Positions 30,999-38,132 of a DNA stretch of 62,776 nucleotides are shown piece by piece (positions within the stretch are counted from its first letter, which is position 1; each line of letters begins with the position of its first letter). This stretch comes from Candidatus Iainarchaeum sp. GTDB taxonomy: Archaea > Iainarchaeota > Iainarchaeia > Iainarchaeales > JAFCCW01. Location of the stretch: the NCBI GenBank assembly GCA_017609985.1, contig JAFCCW010000005.1, positions 1-62,776 of the forward strand, written 5' to 3'. The notes under the pieces are model-generated. The model did no database searches. It was given only the letters and a program-made list of their open reading frames with translations, and was not told where the DNA came from. A program made the position numbers and the translations under genes.

Positions 30999-32289
30999 CC
31001 TCGTCCCCCCCTGGATTTGAAAGCGAAAAAATCTTTTCCCTGTTTTTAATACCATAAATTATTATCAGCAAAACAATAAGAATTGCAAGACCAGTTATGA
31101 GCAGTTCTTCGTTCACAATATCTGTGTCGGGCTGAGCATAACCTGCTTGGAAAACAGACAATGAATTTTTTTCAGCTTTTTTTCCATAATCAATTGCGAT
31201 ATCATATTTTGCCTCAGCATAGAACTTGGTTGCTTTTCTCCAATTGTCATCAAGCTCAGCAAAAGCTTCCTGGTCTTCAAAGAAACCAGAGTTTGGGTCT
31301 CCAAGAAGCGCTGAAGCAAGCCCTGCAAGAGATTCATAAGAGTTCTCTGTTTTTTCAGAAATAGATTCTTTTGGAGAATACAAAAAATGAGCTGCCTCGT
31401 TCTTTTTTTCCCTAATTGACAAAACCTGAAGGAAAGTGTCAGAGTCCTTGGATGCCTTTGATTCAATCTGCGCAAGAGAAGAACTTATCTGAAGAGCAGA
31501 CTGATTCCAGGACGAAACATAGCCAAAATTGTCTGAAACAGAAATTGTTTCATTCATCTGAAATTTAGTAGCAGAGTCAAGATCGCTTCTTGCAATACTG
31601 TTTGAAATATCGCTTATTTCATTTGAAAGCTCTGAAAAAACCTGGTTAAGCTCAAACACTAGTTCAAGACCAGAGTCATAAGAATCAATAAGAGCAGAAA
31701 CACTGTTGACGTCTGGTTCAGCAAAAACAGTTGCCTCAGTATTAACTGTTTCAGAAAGGGAAACAGAAAGTTGCTGAGAAAGAGCAGACAAAGAGTCTAG
31801 TTTTGAATCAGCTGAAGGAAACAATTCCTGAATTTCAGGAAAACTGGAAAGATCTCCTCTGACAATTTCAAGCTTTCCTTTTTTTTCCTTAAAATAAAGA
31901 GAAAGATTATTGAAAAAAGAAGAATTTCCCTGAGAAAAAACCCATTTTCCCTGATTTAAAAAAAGGCTTTTAACCTTTTGGAGAAGCTGAAGAGAATAAG
32001 CTGTTTCAACAAGTTTTCTTCTCGTAATTTCTCCATTTGCAAGTTCAAGCTCTTTGTCATCTTCAAGGGGAACAAAAAAAGTAACAGCATCACCTAAAAA
32101 AACAGAAACAACCCAAAAATCCTTTTCATTGTAAGAAATTTTAGTATTTGGATTAAGCTCGTGCTGTTCTCCATCCTCCAAGAAATAATTCTGCCTTCCA
32201 ACAAAGTCCAATGCATCAGTAGAAGTTGCGGCAAAGCAAGAGCTAACAAAAAACAATACAAAGAGCAAAGACAGAGCTTTTTTAATCAT
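30967..32289 (-). CDS. Secreted helical protein with C-terminal membrane anchor
   Basis: A signal peptide (residues 1-21, ending SSCFA; no clear lipobox) is followed by a ~110-residue N-terminal domain (YFLEDGEQHELNPNTKISYNEKDFWVVSVFLGDAVTFFV) that looks like a peptidase-propeptide or PepSY-like beta-alpha fold. A long helical, Ser/Asp-rich region follows (~150-370). Then come one membrane helix (ELLITGLAILIVLLIIIYGI) and a short cytoplasmic tail. It is upstream of, and overlaps, another C-terminally anchored exported protein. The function is unknown. Confidence 0.65.
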   Translation of the reverse strand: MIKKALSLLFVLFFVSSCFAATSTDALDFVGRQNYFLEDGEQHELNPNTKISYNEKDFWVVSVFLGDAVTFFVPLEDDKELELANGEITRRKLVETAYSLQLLQKVKSLFLNQGKWVFSQGNSSFFNNLSLYFKEKKGKLEIVRGDLSSFPEIQELFPSADSKLDSLSALSQQLSVSLSETVNTEATVFAEPDVNSVSALIDSYDSGLELVFELNQVFSELSNEISDISNSIARSDLDSATKFQMNETISVSDNFGYVSSWNQSALQISSSLAQIESKASKDSDTFLQVLSIREKKNEAAHFLYSPKESISEKTENSYESLAGLASALLGDPNSGFFEDQEAFAELDDNWRKATKFYAEAKYDIAIDYGKKAEKNSLSVFQAGYAQPDTDIVNEELLITGLAILIVLLIIIYGIKNREKIFSLSNPGGDEDVEIDAFSKI

Positions 32290-32344
32290 TTCAAATCCCT
32301 AACTACATAAGATATTTACATTAATATAAGTATATGCGATTTAA

Positions 32345-33055
32345 ATGAAGACAAGAATACTGCTTGTGGAGCCAGAAGGAGAAGAAAACATTGGAATGAT
32401 AGCACGAGCCATGGCAAACTTTGGAGTAAAAGAGCTCGTACTCGTAAACCCTAACTGCAATCATCAGTCAGGAAAAGCAAAAAGCAGAGCAATGCACGCC
32501 CAAGAAATACTGAAAAAAGCAAAGATTGCAAAAAACATTGAAGAGGGGTTAAATGGAGCAAGCCTGTCGATTGGGACAACAGGGCAGAGACCAAAAGGGG
32601 ATTCTCTTAGAAAAGTTGTTGTGCCAGTGGAAGAGATTATGGGACAAATGTCCCAAACAGGCTCTTGCCTTGCCATAGTGTTTGGAAGAGAAAGCACTGG
32701 TCTCTCAAACAAGGAATTAGAAAAATGCGACGCCATTGCAAGCATTCCCTCGTCTCCAGATTACCCAGTTTTAAATCTTGCAAACTCTGCGTCAATAATA
32801 TTGTACGAACTTTGGAAAGCGAGACAAAAATCAAGCTTTGTTTCTGCAAAAAAACAAGAGAGAGACCGCCTGACCAGCTATTTTGAAAAACTTGCTGGCT
32901 GGTCCGGAGTGCGAAACAAGACCTCAACAGTTAATGCTTTCAAAGCACTTGTTTCACGGTCTCCAATCACAAAAAAAGAAGCTGATGCTGTTTCAGCTGT
33001 TTTTTCAAGAGTAGCAAAAACCAATACAGTTAAAAAAGCTTCAAAGGAAAAATAG
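32345..33055 (+). CDS. trmJ: TrmJ-type SPOUT tRNA 2'-O-methyltransferase
   Basis: The 236-residue protein is a SPOUT methyltransferase of the TrmJ/TrmH class. Motif 1 is VEPEGEENIGMIARAMANFGV, motif 2 LAIVFGRESTGLSNKEL, and motif 3 IPSSPDYPVLNLANSASIILYELWKARQ; a helical C-terminal extension follows. Archaeal TrmJ methylates the ribose of C32 in tRNAs. It is followed by the tRNA-Trp gene, whose residue 32 is C. The codons for GQMSQ hold the palindrome GGGACAAATGTCCC. Confidence 0.85.
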   Translation: MKTRILLVEPEGEENIGMIARAMANFGVKELVLVNPNCNHQSGKAKSRAMHAQEILKKAKIAKNIEEGLNGASLSIGTTGQRPKGDSLRKVVVPVEEIMGQMSQTGSCLAIVFGRESTGLSNKELEKCDAIASIPSSPDYPVLNLANSASIILYELWKARQKSSFVSAKKQERDRLTSYFEKLAGWSGVRNKTSTVNAFKALVSRSPITKKEADAVSAVFSRVAKTNTVKKASKEK

Positions 33056-33071
33056 ATAAGAGCTGATTGAA

Positions 33072-33161
33072 GGCAGCAAGTCCGAGCGAAGCAAGGTCTT
33101 GCGGCTGAGCAAAGCAAAGTCTCAGAGAGACTGAGCAAAGCAATGCCGCAGTAGTGCTGCC
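33072..33161 (+). ncRNA. Possible structured RNA with three nested stems upstream of tRNA-Trp
   Basis: Three perfect stems nest inside each other: GGCAGCA (33072-33078) with TGCTGCC (33155-33161), TGCGGC (33100-33105) with GCCGCA (33145-33150), and AGTCTC (33118-33123) with GAGACT (33127-33132). The arms between them carry three copies of GAGCRAAGCAA, two of them placed symmetrically. No reading frame explains it. It ends 14 bases before tRNA-Trp and may be a small RNA co-transcribed with it. The family is unknown. Confidence 0.5.
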
Positions 33162-33174
33162 TGATACAGCAGGC

Positions 33175-33352
33175 GGGGTCGTAGGGTAATCTGGCATCCC
33201 AACAGGCTCCAGTTGTTATTGAATTGGAGCGCCGAGTCCCTTTGTTGGGGGCAATGATGAAAAACAGGTTGAATGAGTTCTTTCCTCTCACGAGGTTAGG
33301 GCAATGAAACAGGAGCAACCTGTTAATGCGGGTTCAAATCCCGTCGACCCCA
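33175..33352 (+). tRNA. tRNA-Trp (CCA) with a 105-nt intron
   Basis: Exon 1 is 33175-33212 and exon 2 is 33318-33352. The acceptor stem GGGGTCG/CGACCCC, D stem GGG/CCC, anticodon stem ACAGG/CCTGT and T arm GCGGG TTCAAAT CCCGT give a 73-nt mature tRNA with anticodon CCA (33209-33211) and discriminator A. The intron (33213-33317) follows position 37. That is the canonical archaeal intron site, and archaeal tRNA-Trp introns often carry a box C/D guide. Here the intron has an ATGATGA C-box match (33254-33260), but I see no clear CTGA D box. Intron bases TGGAG (33225-33229) can pair with CTCCA of the anticodon loop. Confidence 0.9.
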
Positions 33353-33395
33353 ATTCTACTTTTTTCAGACGGCTTAACAAAACAATTTCCCTTGT

Positions 33396-33453
33396 GAAAA
33401 GAGAGCCGGAGCGCCCGTACGGAATCGGGCGTTCAAATCCCGTCGACCCCAAT
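33396..33453 (+). repeat. tRNA-Trp 3'-end duplication (tRNA remnant)
   Basis: Bases 33431-33453 repeat exactly the last 23 bases of the tRNA-Trp region (33332-33354, T loop to just past the discriminator). No matching 5' half (GGGGTCG) exists upstream. The T stem is broken by two extra bases before TTCAAAT, so it is not a working tRNA. A hairpin, GCCCG TACGGAAT CGGGC, lies just before. A T-rich terminator follows, as after the true gene. The form is that of a tRNA-gene integration scar (att site) or a decayed tRNA. Confidence 0.7.
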
Positions 33454-33522
33454 CTTTTTATTTTTTTAACAAACTAGCACACCCAATTATTTTTATACAT
33501 CTTACCACTATTATTCTGCACA

Positions 33523-34074
33523 ATGTCTGATATTGCCAAAGCACTTGATGAAATAAAACAAGGTTTTGTTTCCAGAAACTCGATGAGGCTAAGGGAACTC
33601 GGAGGAGAATTTATTTCAACAGCAGTTACAGAAAATGATTCTGTTTTTGCAGAGCTTTCAGTGATGTCTTATTCTCTTCACAAGATGCTAAGCAAACAAC
33701 ACATTGTGAAGAGCCACAACTGGCCAAGCATTAGCAAGTCTGTTCTTGAATCAATTGAAGAGTCAATAAAGCTTGCTAAAACAGGAAATGATAAAAGCAT
33801 TGTTGCGGGTGTAAAAAAAATTGTAATGCGTTTAGAAAAAGTTGACAGAAAACTCGGAAACTATGTTCAAAGCATTTATGGAAAGTCAAGAGTAAAACAG
33901 GCAAGCAGTGCCTATGCTCTTGGACTCTCCCTCAAACAAGCTGCTAATTTAACCGGTGCTCAAATCAAGAATGTTCAAATGTATATTGGAAGCACAAAAA
34001 TCCATGATGAAGAAAATCCAGGAGACTCAATCAGCCAAAGGCTTGAAAAACTAAAACAGGAACTTGGTGATTAA
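33523..34074 (+). CDS. Unknown helical protein, first gene of a PIN/GNAT operon
   Basis: I do not recognise the family of this 183-residue, all-helical protein. Its only suggestive part is residues ~135-165 (YALGLSLKQAANLTGAQIKNVQMYIG), which resembles a helix-turn-helix. The start lies after a promoter with TATA-like TTTTTATACA. The stop codon is followed at once by the ATG of the PIN-domain gene (TAAATG), so the two are tightly coupled. Such pairing resembles a regulator or antitoxin with a PIN nuclease, but archaeal PIN proteins of this kind can also be ribosome-related. The role is inferred. Confidence 0.6.
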   Translation: MSDIAKALDEIKQGFVSRNSMRLRELGGEFISTAVTENDSVFAELSVMSYSLHKMLSKQHIVKSHNWPSISKSVLESIEESIKLAKTGNDKSIVAGVKKIVMRLEKVDRKLGNYVQSIYGKSRVKQASSAYALGLSLKQAANLTGAQIKNVQMYIGSTKIHDEENPGDSISQRLEKLKQELGD

Positions 34075-34746
34075 ATGAAAATAATCTTTGACAGTTCCAC
34101 TCTAATTTCTCTTTCGTCAAGCTGCCTCATAAATGTCTTAAAGGAAATTAAAGAAAACACTGGTGTTGAATTAATCATACCAAAAAGTGTTGAATTTGAA
34201 TGTGTTACTCACCCTCTTGGAATAAACAGATTTGAATTGAATGCTGTTAGAATAAGAAAAGCAGTCCAGGACGGAGCAATTCAGATTGCAGAAAAGACTA
34301 ATCAACGAGACACGGAAACAGGAAGGCTTTCCCGCCTAGCAAACAGCATATTTTATGCAAACGGAAGAAAGATTGAAATACTGCAAAGAGGAGAACTTGA
34401 AATGCTCGCAATCGCAAAAGAAATCGGTGCAAAAATTCTAGCAGTGGATGAACGAACCGCAAGAATGATTATTGAAAATCCATCAGCACTTCAAGCACTC
34501 ATAAGCAGAAGAAGACACAAAAAAGTCAACGTAAACAAAAATGCATTAAATGAATTCAGAGACTTGTTTCCAGGACTTTCTTTTGTAAGGTCTTCCGAAC
34601 TAATAGCTTATGCCTTTGAAAAAGGAATTCTTGAAAAAGAGCTTGGCAAAGGAAAAGAATCTGTTGAAGCAGCATTGTATGCAGTGAAGTTCAGCGGCTG
34701 TGGTATTTCTCTGGAAGAGATAAGGAACTATCTGAGGGAAATCTAA
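34075..34746 (+). CDS. PIN-domain-like protein
   Basis: The 223-residue protein begins MKIIFDSSTLISLSSS (first acidic residue of a PIN fold). It has IPKSVEFECVTHP with a conserved Glu, then LQRGELEMLAIAKEIGAKILAVDERTARMI, the central Glu and Asp pair typical of PIN nucleases. A C-terminal ~80-residue helical extension follows. It would be a Mg-dependent ribonuclease in the cytoplasm. It starts directly after the helical protein gene and its stop overlaps the GNAT gene's ATG (TAATG). It is longer than typical VapC toxins (~130 residues). Confidence 0.75.
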   Translation: MKIIFDSSTLISLSSSCLINVLKEIKENTGVELIIPKSVEFECVTHPLGINRFELNAVRIRKAVQDGAIQIAEKTNQRDTETGRLSRLANSIFYANGRKIEILQRGELEMLAIAKEIGAKILAVDERTARMIIENPSALQALISRRRHKKVNVNKNALNEFRDLFPGLSFVRSSELIAYAFEKGILEKELGKGKESVEAALYAVKFSGCGISLEEIRNYLREI

Positions 34747-35282
34747 TGAAAATTCAGAAAGCCTGTTTGGAAGACGAGAAAGAACTTCTAGAAATTGCTT
34801 CCAAGGAATTTCCATACATCTCCGAAGAACAAAAGAGATTTGAACACAAGCTTGAAAACGGGCAATACTTAATATTCAAAGCAGTTGTTTCAAAAAAAAT
34901 AATTGGATTTATTGAAATAGAAATTATTGAAGACAACGAAATTAGTGAAAACAAGACTGCGAGAGTAAACGGGCTTGCAGTAAAAAAAGAATTTGAAGGA
35001 AAAGGAATCGGACAAAAACTTTTAGAAATCGGAATTCAAGAATCAATAAAAATTGAAATAAAAAAAATTACTCTGTTAGTGCTTGAACAAAACAAAAAAG
35101 CACAGCAAATTTATTCAAAAGCAGGTTTTGAATTCCTCGAAACATACCCTAAACAAATTGATGAAAACAAAGTTGAAGAAATGCAGCTTGTTTTGGAACC
35201 TGAAAAATTTGAAGAAGAAAAAGAAGAATCAGTCCAAGAAAAACATGAACTGAAAAGCATTGAAGTGCACGGCGTGTCCTAA
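34746..35282 (+). CDS. GNAT-family N-acetyltransferase
   Basis: The 178-residue protein has the GNAT core: TARVNGLAVKKEFEGKGIGQKLLEIGI (acetyl-CoA loop, Q/RxxGxG/A-type) and LLVLEQNKKAQQIYSKAGFEFLETYPKQID. The latter matches RimI-like enzymes that acetylate protein N-termini. A Glu-rich C-terminal tail (EEEKEESVQEKHELKSIEV) is unusual. It is the third gene of the operon with the PIN protein, with its ATG overlapping the PIN stop. Its end overlaps proS on the other strand by 4 bases. Confidence 0.85.
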   Translation: MKIQKACLEDEKELLEIASKEFPYISEEQKRFEHKLENGQYLIFKAVVSKKIIGFIEIEIIEDNEISENKTARVNGLAVKKEFEGKGIGQKLLEIGIQESIKIEIKKITLLVLEQNKKAQQIYSKAGFEFLETYPKQIDENKVEEMQLVLEPEKFEEEKEESVQEKHELKSIEVHGVS

Positions 35283-36871
35283 TAGGCTTTTGCAAAAAAT
35301 GTTTTGTGTTTTGCTGGTCTGCCGCACTTAATGCATTTCATTTCTGAGTCTTTTTGATTAAATGGAATGCATCTGCTTGTAGCAGTTGTTTCAGTTTTTA
35401 TTTCCTCTTCACAATCTTCCAAATCACAAAAAGGAACAAGAACCATTTTCTTTTCATTAATTGCTTTCTTGAATTCGTCCCAACTACCTGCTTCAACTGT
35501 GTTCTTTTTCAAAAAGTTTTCAGCTTTGTTGAACATGTCTGACTGCATTTTCTTCAACATAGAAGAAATCTCTTTTGAAATATTTTTCTCTTTCACAAAC
35601 TTTTTTTCCCCAGTATCGCGCCTTACAACAACAACCTGGTGTTTCTTTATGTCTCTTGGACCGATTTCTATCCTTATTGGGATTCCCTTCAATTCCCATT
35701 CATTAAATTTCCAGCCAGGAGAATAAGAGTCTCTGTCATCAACAAATGCATTGAATTTTGAAAGACTTTTTGCAACAGCTCTCGCATTTCTAAGAACCTC
35801 TTTCTTAGAGTCCTCAAAAGTAATTGGAACAACAACTGCTTTTCTTCGCGCAATATTTGGAGGCAGAACAAGACCCTTGTCGTCTCCGTGCACCATTACA
35901 ATTGCTCCAAGCAAGCGTGTGGAAAAACCCCAAGAATTCTGCCAAGCAAAATGCTTTTTCTCATCTTTTCCAACAAAGGACACATCAAATGTTTTTGCAA
36001 AGTTCTGACCAAGATTGTGTGAAGTTCCCATCTGCAAAGCCTTTCCGTCAGGCATTAAAGATTCCAGAGTAAAGGTTCTCTTTGCTCCCGCAAATCTTTC
36101 ATAAGCTGTTTTTTCCCCCACAACAACTGGGATAGCAAGCTCTCCCTCTACGAGTTTTCTGTAATCGTCAAGAAATCCGAGAGCTTCTTTCTCACACTCG
36201 CTCTCGGTTTCATAAACACAGTGACCTTCCTGCCACAAAAATTCACGTGTTCTCAAAAAAATCTTTGTCTGTTTTACCTCCCATCTCAAAACAGAACACC
36301 ATTGATTAATTCTCAAAGGAAGTTCTCTCCATGAACGAATCCACTTGCTGTAAGAATCATACATTATTGTCTCGCTTGTCGGTCTAATAGCAACACGCTC
36401 TTCAGATCTATCACCTTCAATCCAAGCAAGCTCTGGAGCAAAACCCTCTGCATGCTCTGCTTCCTTTTTGAAAAAACTTTCAGGAATCAAAAGAGGAAAG
36501 TAAGCATTTTCAACACCCTTCTTTCGGATTGTTGAATTGAATTTGTCCTGAATTTCTTCCCAGATAGAATAAGCATTTGGTCTGACAATCATAAACCCGC
36601 TAATAGGAGCATAGTCTGCAAGCTCTGACTTTAACACAACCTGATTATACCATTCACTAAAATCATTATTCTTTGTAACCGTGATTCCAAGCTCTTGTTC
36701 CTGTTTTTTGTTCTTTGATTTGTTTCCTGATTTGCTATTGTCTCTATTTTTGTTTATGTTTTTGTTTATGTTTTTTTCCCTGTTCCTAGCCTGACTTTTG
36801 TCTTTGTGTCTAGCCTTGTTCTTGAATTTGTTTCCTGTTTTCCTTTTGCGCATGTTTTCATTCCCTGTCAT
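35279..36871 (-). CDS. proS: Prolyl-tRNA synthetase, archaeal/eukaryotic type, with a Lys/Asn-rich N-terminal tail
   Basis: The 530-residue enzyme has class II motifs: motif 2 around VAIRPTSETIMYDSYSKWIRSWRELPLRINQWCSVLRWE, the ETESECEKEAL insert, and motif 3 in GAIVMVHGDDKGLVLPP. An anticodon-binding domain follows, then the C-terminal zinc-like domain of the archaeal type (CDLEDCEEEI...CIKCGRP) ending in Tyr. The first ~62 residues are a Lys/Asn/Arg-rich tail with the repeat NINKNINKN, not part of the usual enzyme. It lies 8 bases after proB and downstream of two tRNA-Pro genes. It charges proline to tRNA. Confidence 0.93.
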   Translation of the reverse strand: MTGNENMRKRKTGNKFKNKARHKDKSQARNREKNINKNINKNRDNSKSGNKSKNKKQEQELGITVTKNNDFSEWYNQVVLKSELADYAPISGFMIVRPNAYSIWEEIQDKFNSTIRKKGVENAYFPLLIPESFFKKEAEHAEGFAPELAWIEGDRSEERVAIRPTSETIMYDSYSKWIRSWRELPLRINQWCSVLRWEVKQTKIFLRTREFLWQEGHCVYETESECEKEALGFLDDYRKLVEGELAIPVVVGEKTAYERFAGAKRTFTLESLMPDGKALQMGTSHNLGQNFAKTFDVSFVGKDEKKHFAWQNSWGFSTRLLGAIVMVHGDDKGLVLPPNIARRKAVVVPITFEDSKKEVLRNARAVAKSLSKFNAFVDDRDSYSPGWKFNEWELKGIPIRIEIGPRDIKKHQVVVVRRDTGEKKFVKEKNISKEISSMLKKMQSDMFNKAENFLKKNTVEAGSWDEFKKAINEKKMVLVPFCDLEDCEEEIKTETTATSRCIPFNQKDSEMKCIKCGRPAKHKTFFAKAY

Positions 36872-36879
36872 TAAATCAC

Positions 36880-37677
36880 CTAAACATAAAATATGGTTCC
36901 TGTTTCTTCTCCACGCATTATTTTTGGAATGTTTCCCTTTTCTCCCTTCGCAATAATTATGGGAACCTGTCCTTTTAAAGCAATTTCCACAGCCGCAAGT
37001 TTTGTTCTAAAACCACCTCGGCCCCCAGAATTGCTTGAGCCAGCTTCAATTCCAAAATCCTTTAGACTCTTTATTTCCCTAACAAGAACTGCATCGGAAT
37101 TCTCGCTTGGATTCTTGTCAAAAACTCCATCAACATCAGTTAAAATTACTAAAAGACCTGCATTGAGATGAGAAGCAACAAGTGCTGACAAAACATCATT
37201 ATCAGAAAAGTGTGTTTCGGAAGCAAGCTCTTCAACTGAAACAGCATCGTTCTCGTTCACGATTGGAACCACATTCATTTCAAGAAGCTTTTCTATTGTT
37301 CTGGAAAGGCAAGAACAAGCAGCATCATTTTTGAAATTGTCCTGTGTTAACAAAACCTGTGCAACAGGCTGATAGTATTTTGAAAAGCAATGAGTAAACT
37401 CCTGCATTAACAGATGCTGTCCAACGGATGCGAGAGCCTGCTGTTCCACAAGAGAAGAATTCTTTTTAGAAAAACCAAGAACCTGTTTTCCAAAACCAAT
37501 TGCTCCACTGCTGACAATAATAAATTTTTTTCCGTTAACAGACTTTTTTGCGATTTCGGAAGCAATGGCTTCAACAAGAACTGCGTTGAAAGAACCATCT
37601 TTCATGATAGTGTTTGTTCCAAGCTTGATTACTGTTAACTGGGATTGTTCAACAATTTTTTGTCTCAGGAAGAACAC
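36880..37677 (-). CDS. proB: Glutamate 5-kinase (amino-acid kinase fold, no PUA domain)
   Basis: The 265-residue protein has the amino-acid kinase motifs of ProB: VIKLGTNTI, IVSSGAIGFG, PIVNENDAVSVEE, FSDNDVLSALVASHLNAGLLVILTDVDGVFDKNP and GRGGFRTKLAAVEIALKGQVPIIIAKG. It lacks the C-terminal PUA domain of bacterial ProB. It phosphorylates glutamate as the first step to proline. The start is GTG at 37677, the only one upstream of the KLGTNT motif, with a G-rich ribosome binding site. It begins 7 bases after the tRNA-Pro(GGG) 3' end. No proA or proC is in the window. Confidence 0.88.
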   Translation of the reverse strand: MFFLRQKIVEQSQLTVIKLGTNTIMKDGSFNAVLVEAIASEIAKKSVNGKKFIIVSSGAIGFGKQVLGFSKKNSSLVEQQALASVGQHLLMQEFTHCFSKYYQPVAQVLLTQDNFKNDAACSCLSRTIEKLLEMNVVPIVNENDAVSVEELASETHFSDNDVLSALVASHLNAGLLVILTDVDGVFDKNPSENSDAVLVREIKSLKDFGIEAGSSNSGGRGGFRTKLAAVEIALKGQVPIIIAKGEKGNIPKIMRGEETGTIFYV

Positions 37678-37684
37678 CCCCTAA

Positions 37685-37759
37685 TGGGAGCGCCGTGATT
37701 CGAACACGGGTTACCAGCTCCCCGAGCTGGAGTGATGGACCAGACTACACTACGCCCCC
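37685..37759 (-). tRNA. tRNA-Pro (GGG)
   Basis: The 75-nt sequence folds with acceptor GGGGGCG/CGCTCCC (one G-T), D stem GTG/CAC, anticodon stem CCAGC/GCTGG with loop TCGGGGA (anticodon GGG) and T arm CCGTG TTCGAAT CACGG. Position 33 reads C rather than T. Only 7 bases separate its 3' end from the proB start. Confidence 0.9.
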
Positions 37760-37783
37760 GGTCAAAAATAAAAAATGAAAAAA

Positions 37784-37858
37784 TGGGACATCCCGGATTT
37801 GAACCGGGGTCAATGACTCCCAAAGCCACAATGCTAGACCAGGCTACACCAATGTCCC
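37784..37858 (-). tRNA. tRNA-Pro (TGG)
   Basis: The 75-nt sequence has acceptor GGGACAT/ATGTCCC, anticodon stem GTGGC/GTCAT (with G-T pairs) and loop TTTGGGA (anticodon TGG), and T arm CCCGG TTCAAAT CCGGG. It lies 24 bases upstream of the tRNA-Pro(GGG) gene on the same strand, so the two are probably one transcript. Confidence 0.92.
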
Positions 37859-37859
37859 G

Positions 37860-38029
37860 CCTTTTTCGTAAGGTCAATTTCGAGCAAGCTCGAAAGGGCG
37901 CATCCAAGCCCTGCTCGGATAGCGCGGCTCCGAGATACGTTCTCCCCGTTCTGATGGAACGAGGCATAAATACAGAATACGCTCTCAGCGCCTCTAAAAT
38001 TTCGGAAGAAAAAGCATTTAAATGAATAG
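37860..38029 (-). other. GC-rich leader region of the proline cluster
   Basis: On the minus strand a TATA-like CATTTAAATG (about 38014-38023) precedes ~150 bases that are far richer in G+C than the surroundings. The stretch contains the perfect palindrome TTTCGAGC AA GCTCGAAA (37878-37895), and runs to the tRNA-Pro(TGG) start. No convincing frame is present. It may be a 5' leader or a small RNA ahead of the tRNA pair. Confidence 0.4.
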
Positions 38030-38132
38030 AATCAGTGCTTGAACAGCACGACTGGAAGTAAATCCCTTCTTTCTGTCATAAAACAATATAAAGTGAGAAA
38101 ACAATAAAAAGCTTGCCTGACTGAGCTTTAAT

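Noticed and set aside
33396-33453. A second complete tRNA or a split tRNA half
   Set aside because: No matching acceptor 5' half and no anticodon arm are present, and the T stem is disrupted. A duplicated tRNA end explains it better.
37665-37967. 100-codon frame across both tRNA-Pro genes
   Set aside because: It covers two well-folded tRNAs and the leader, so it is an artefact of their G+C-rich sequence.
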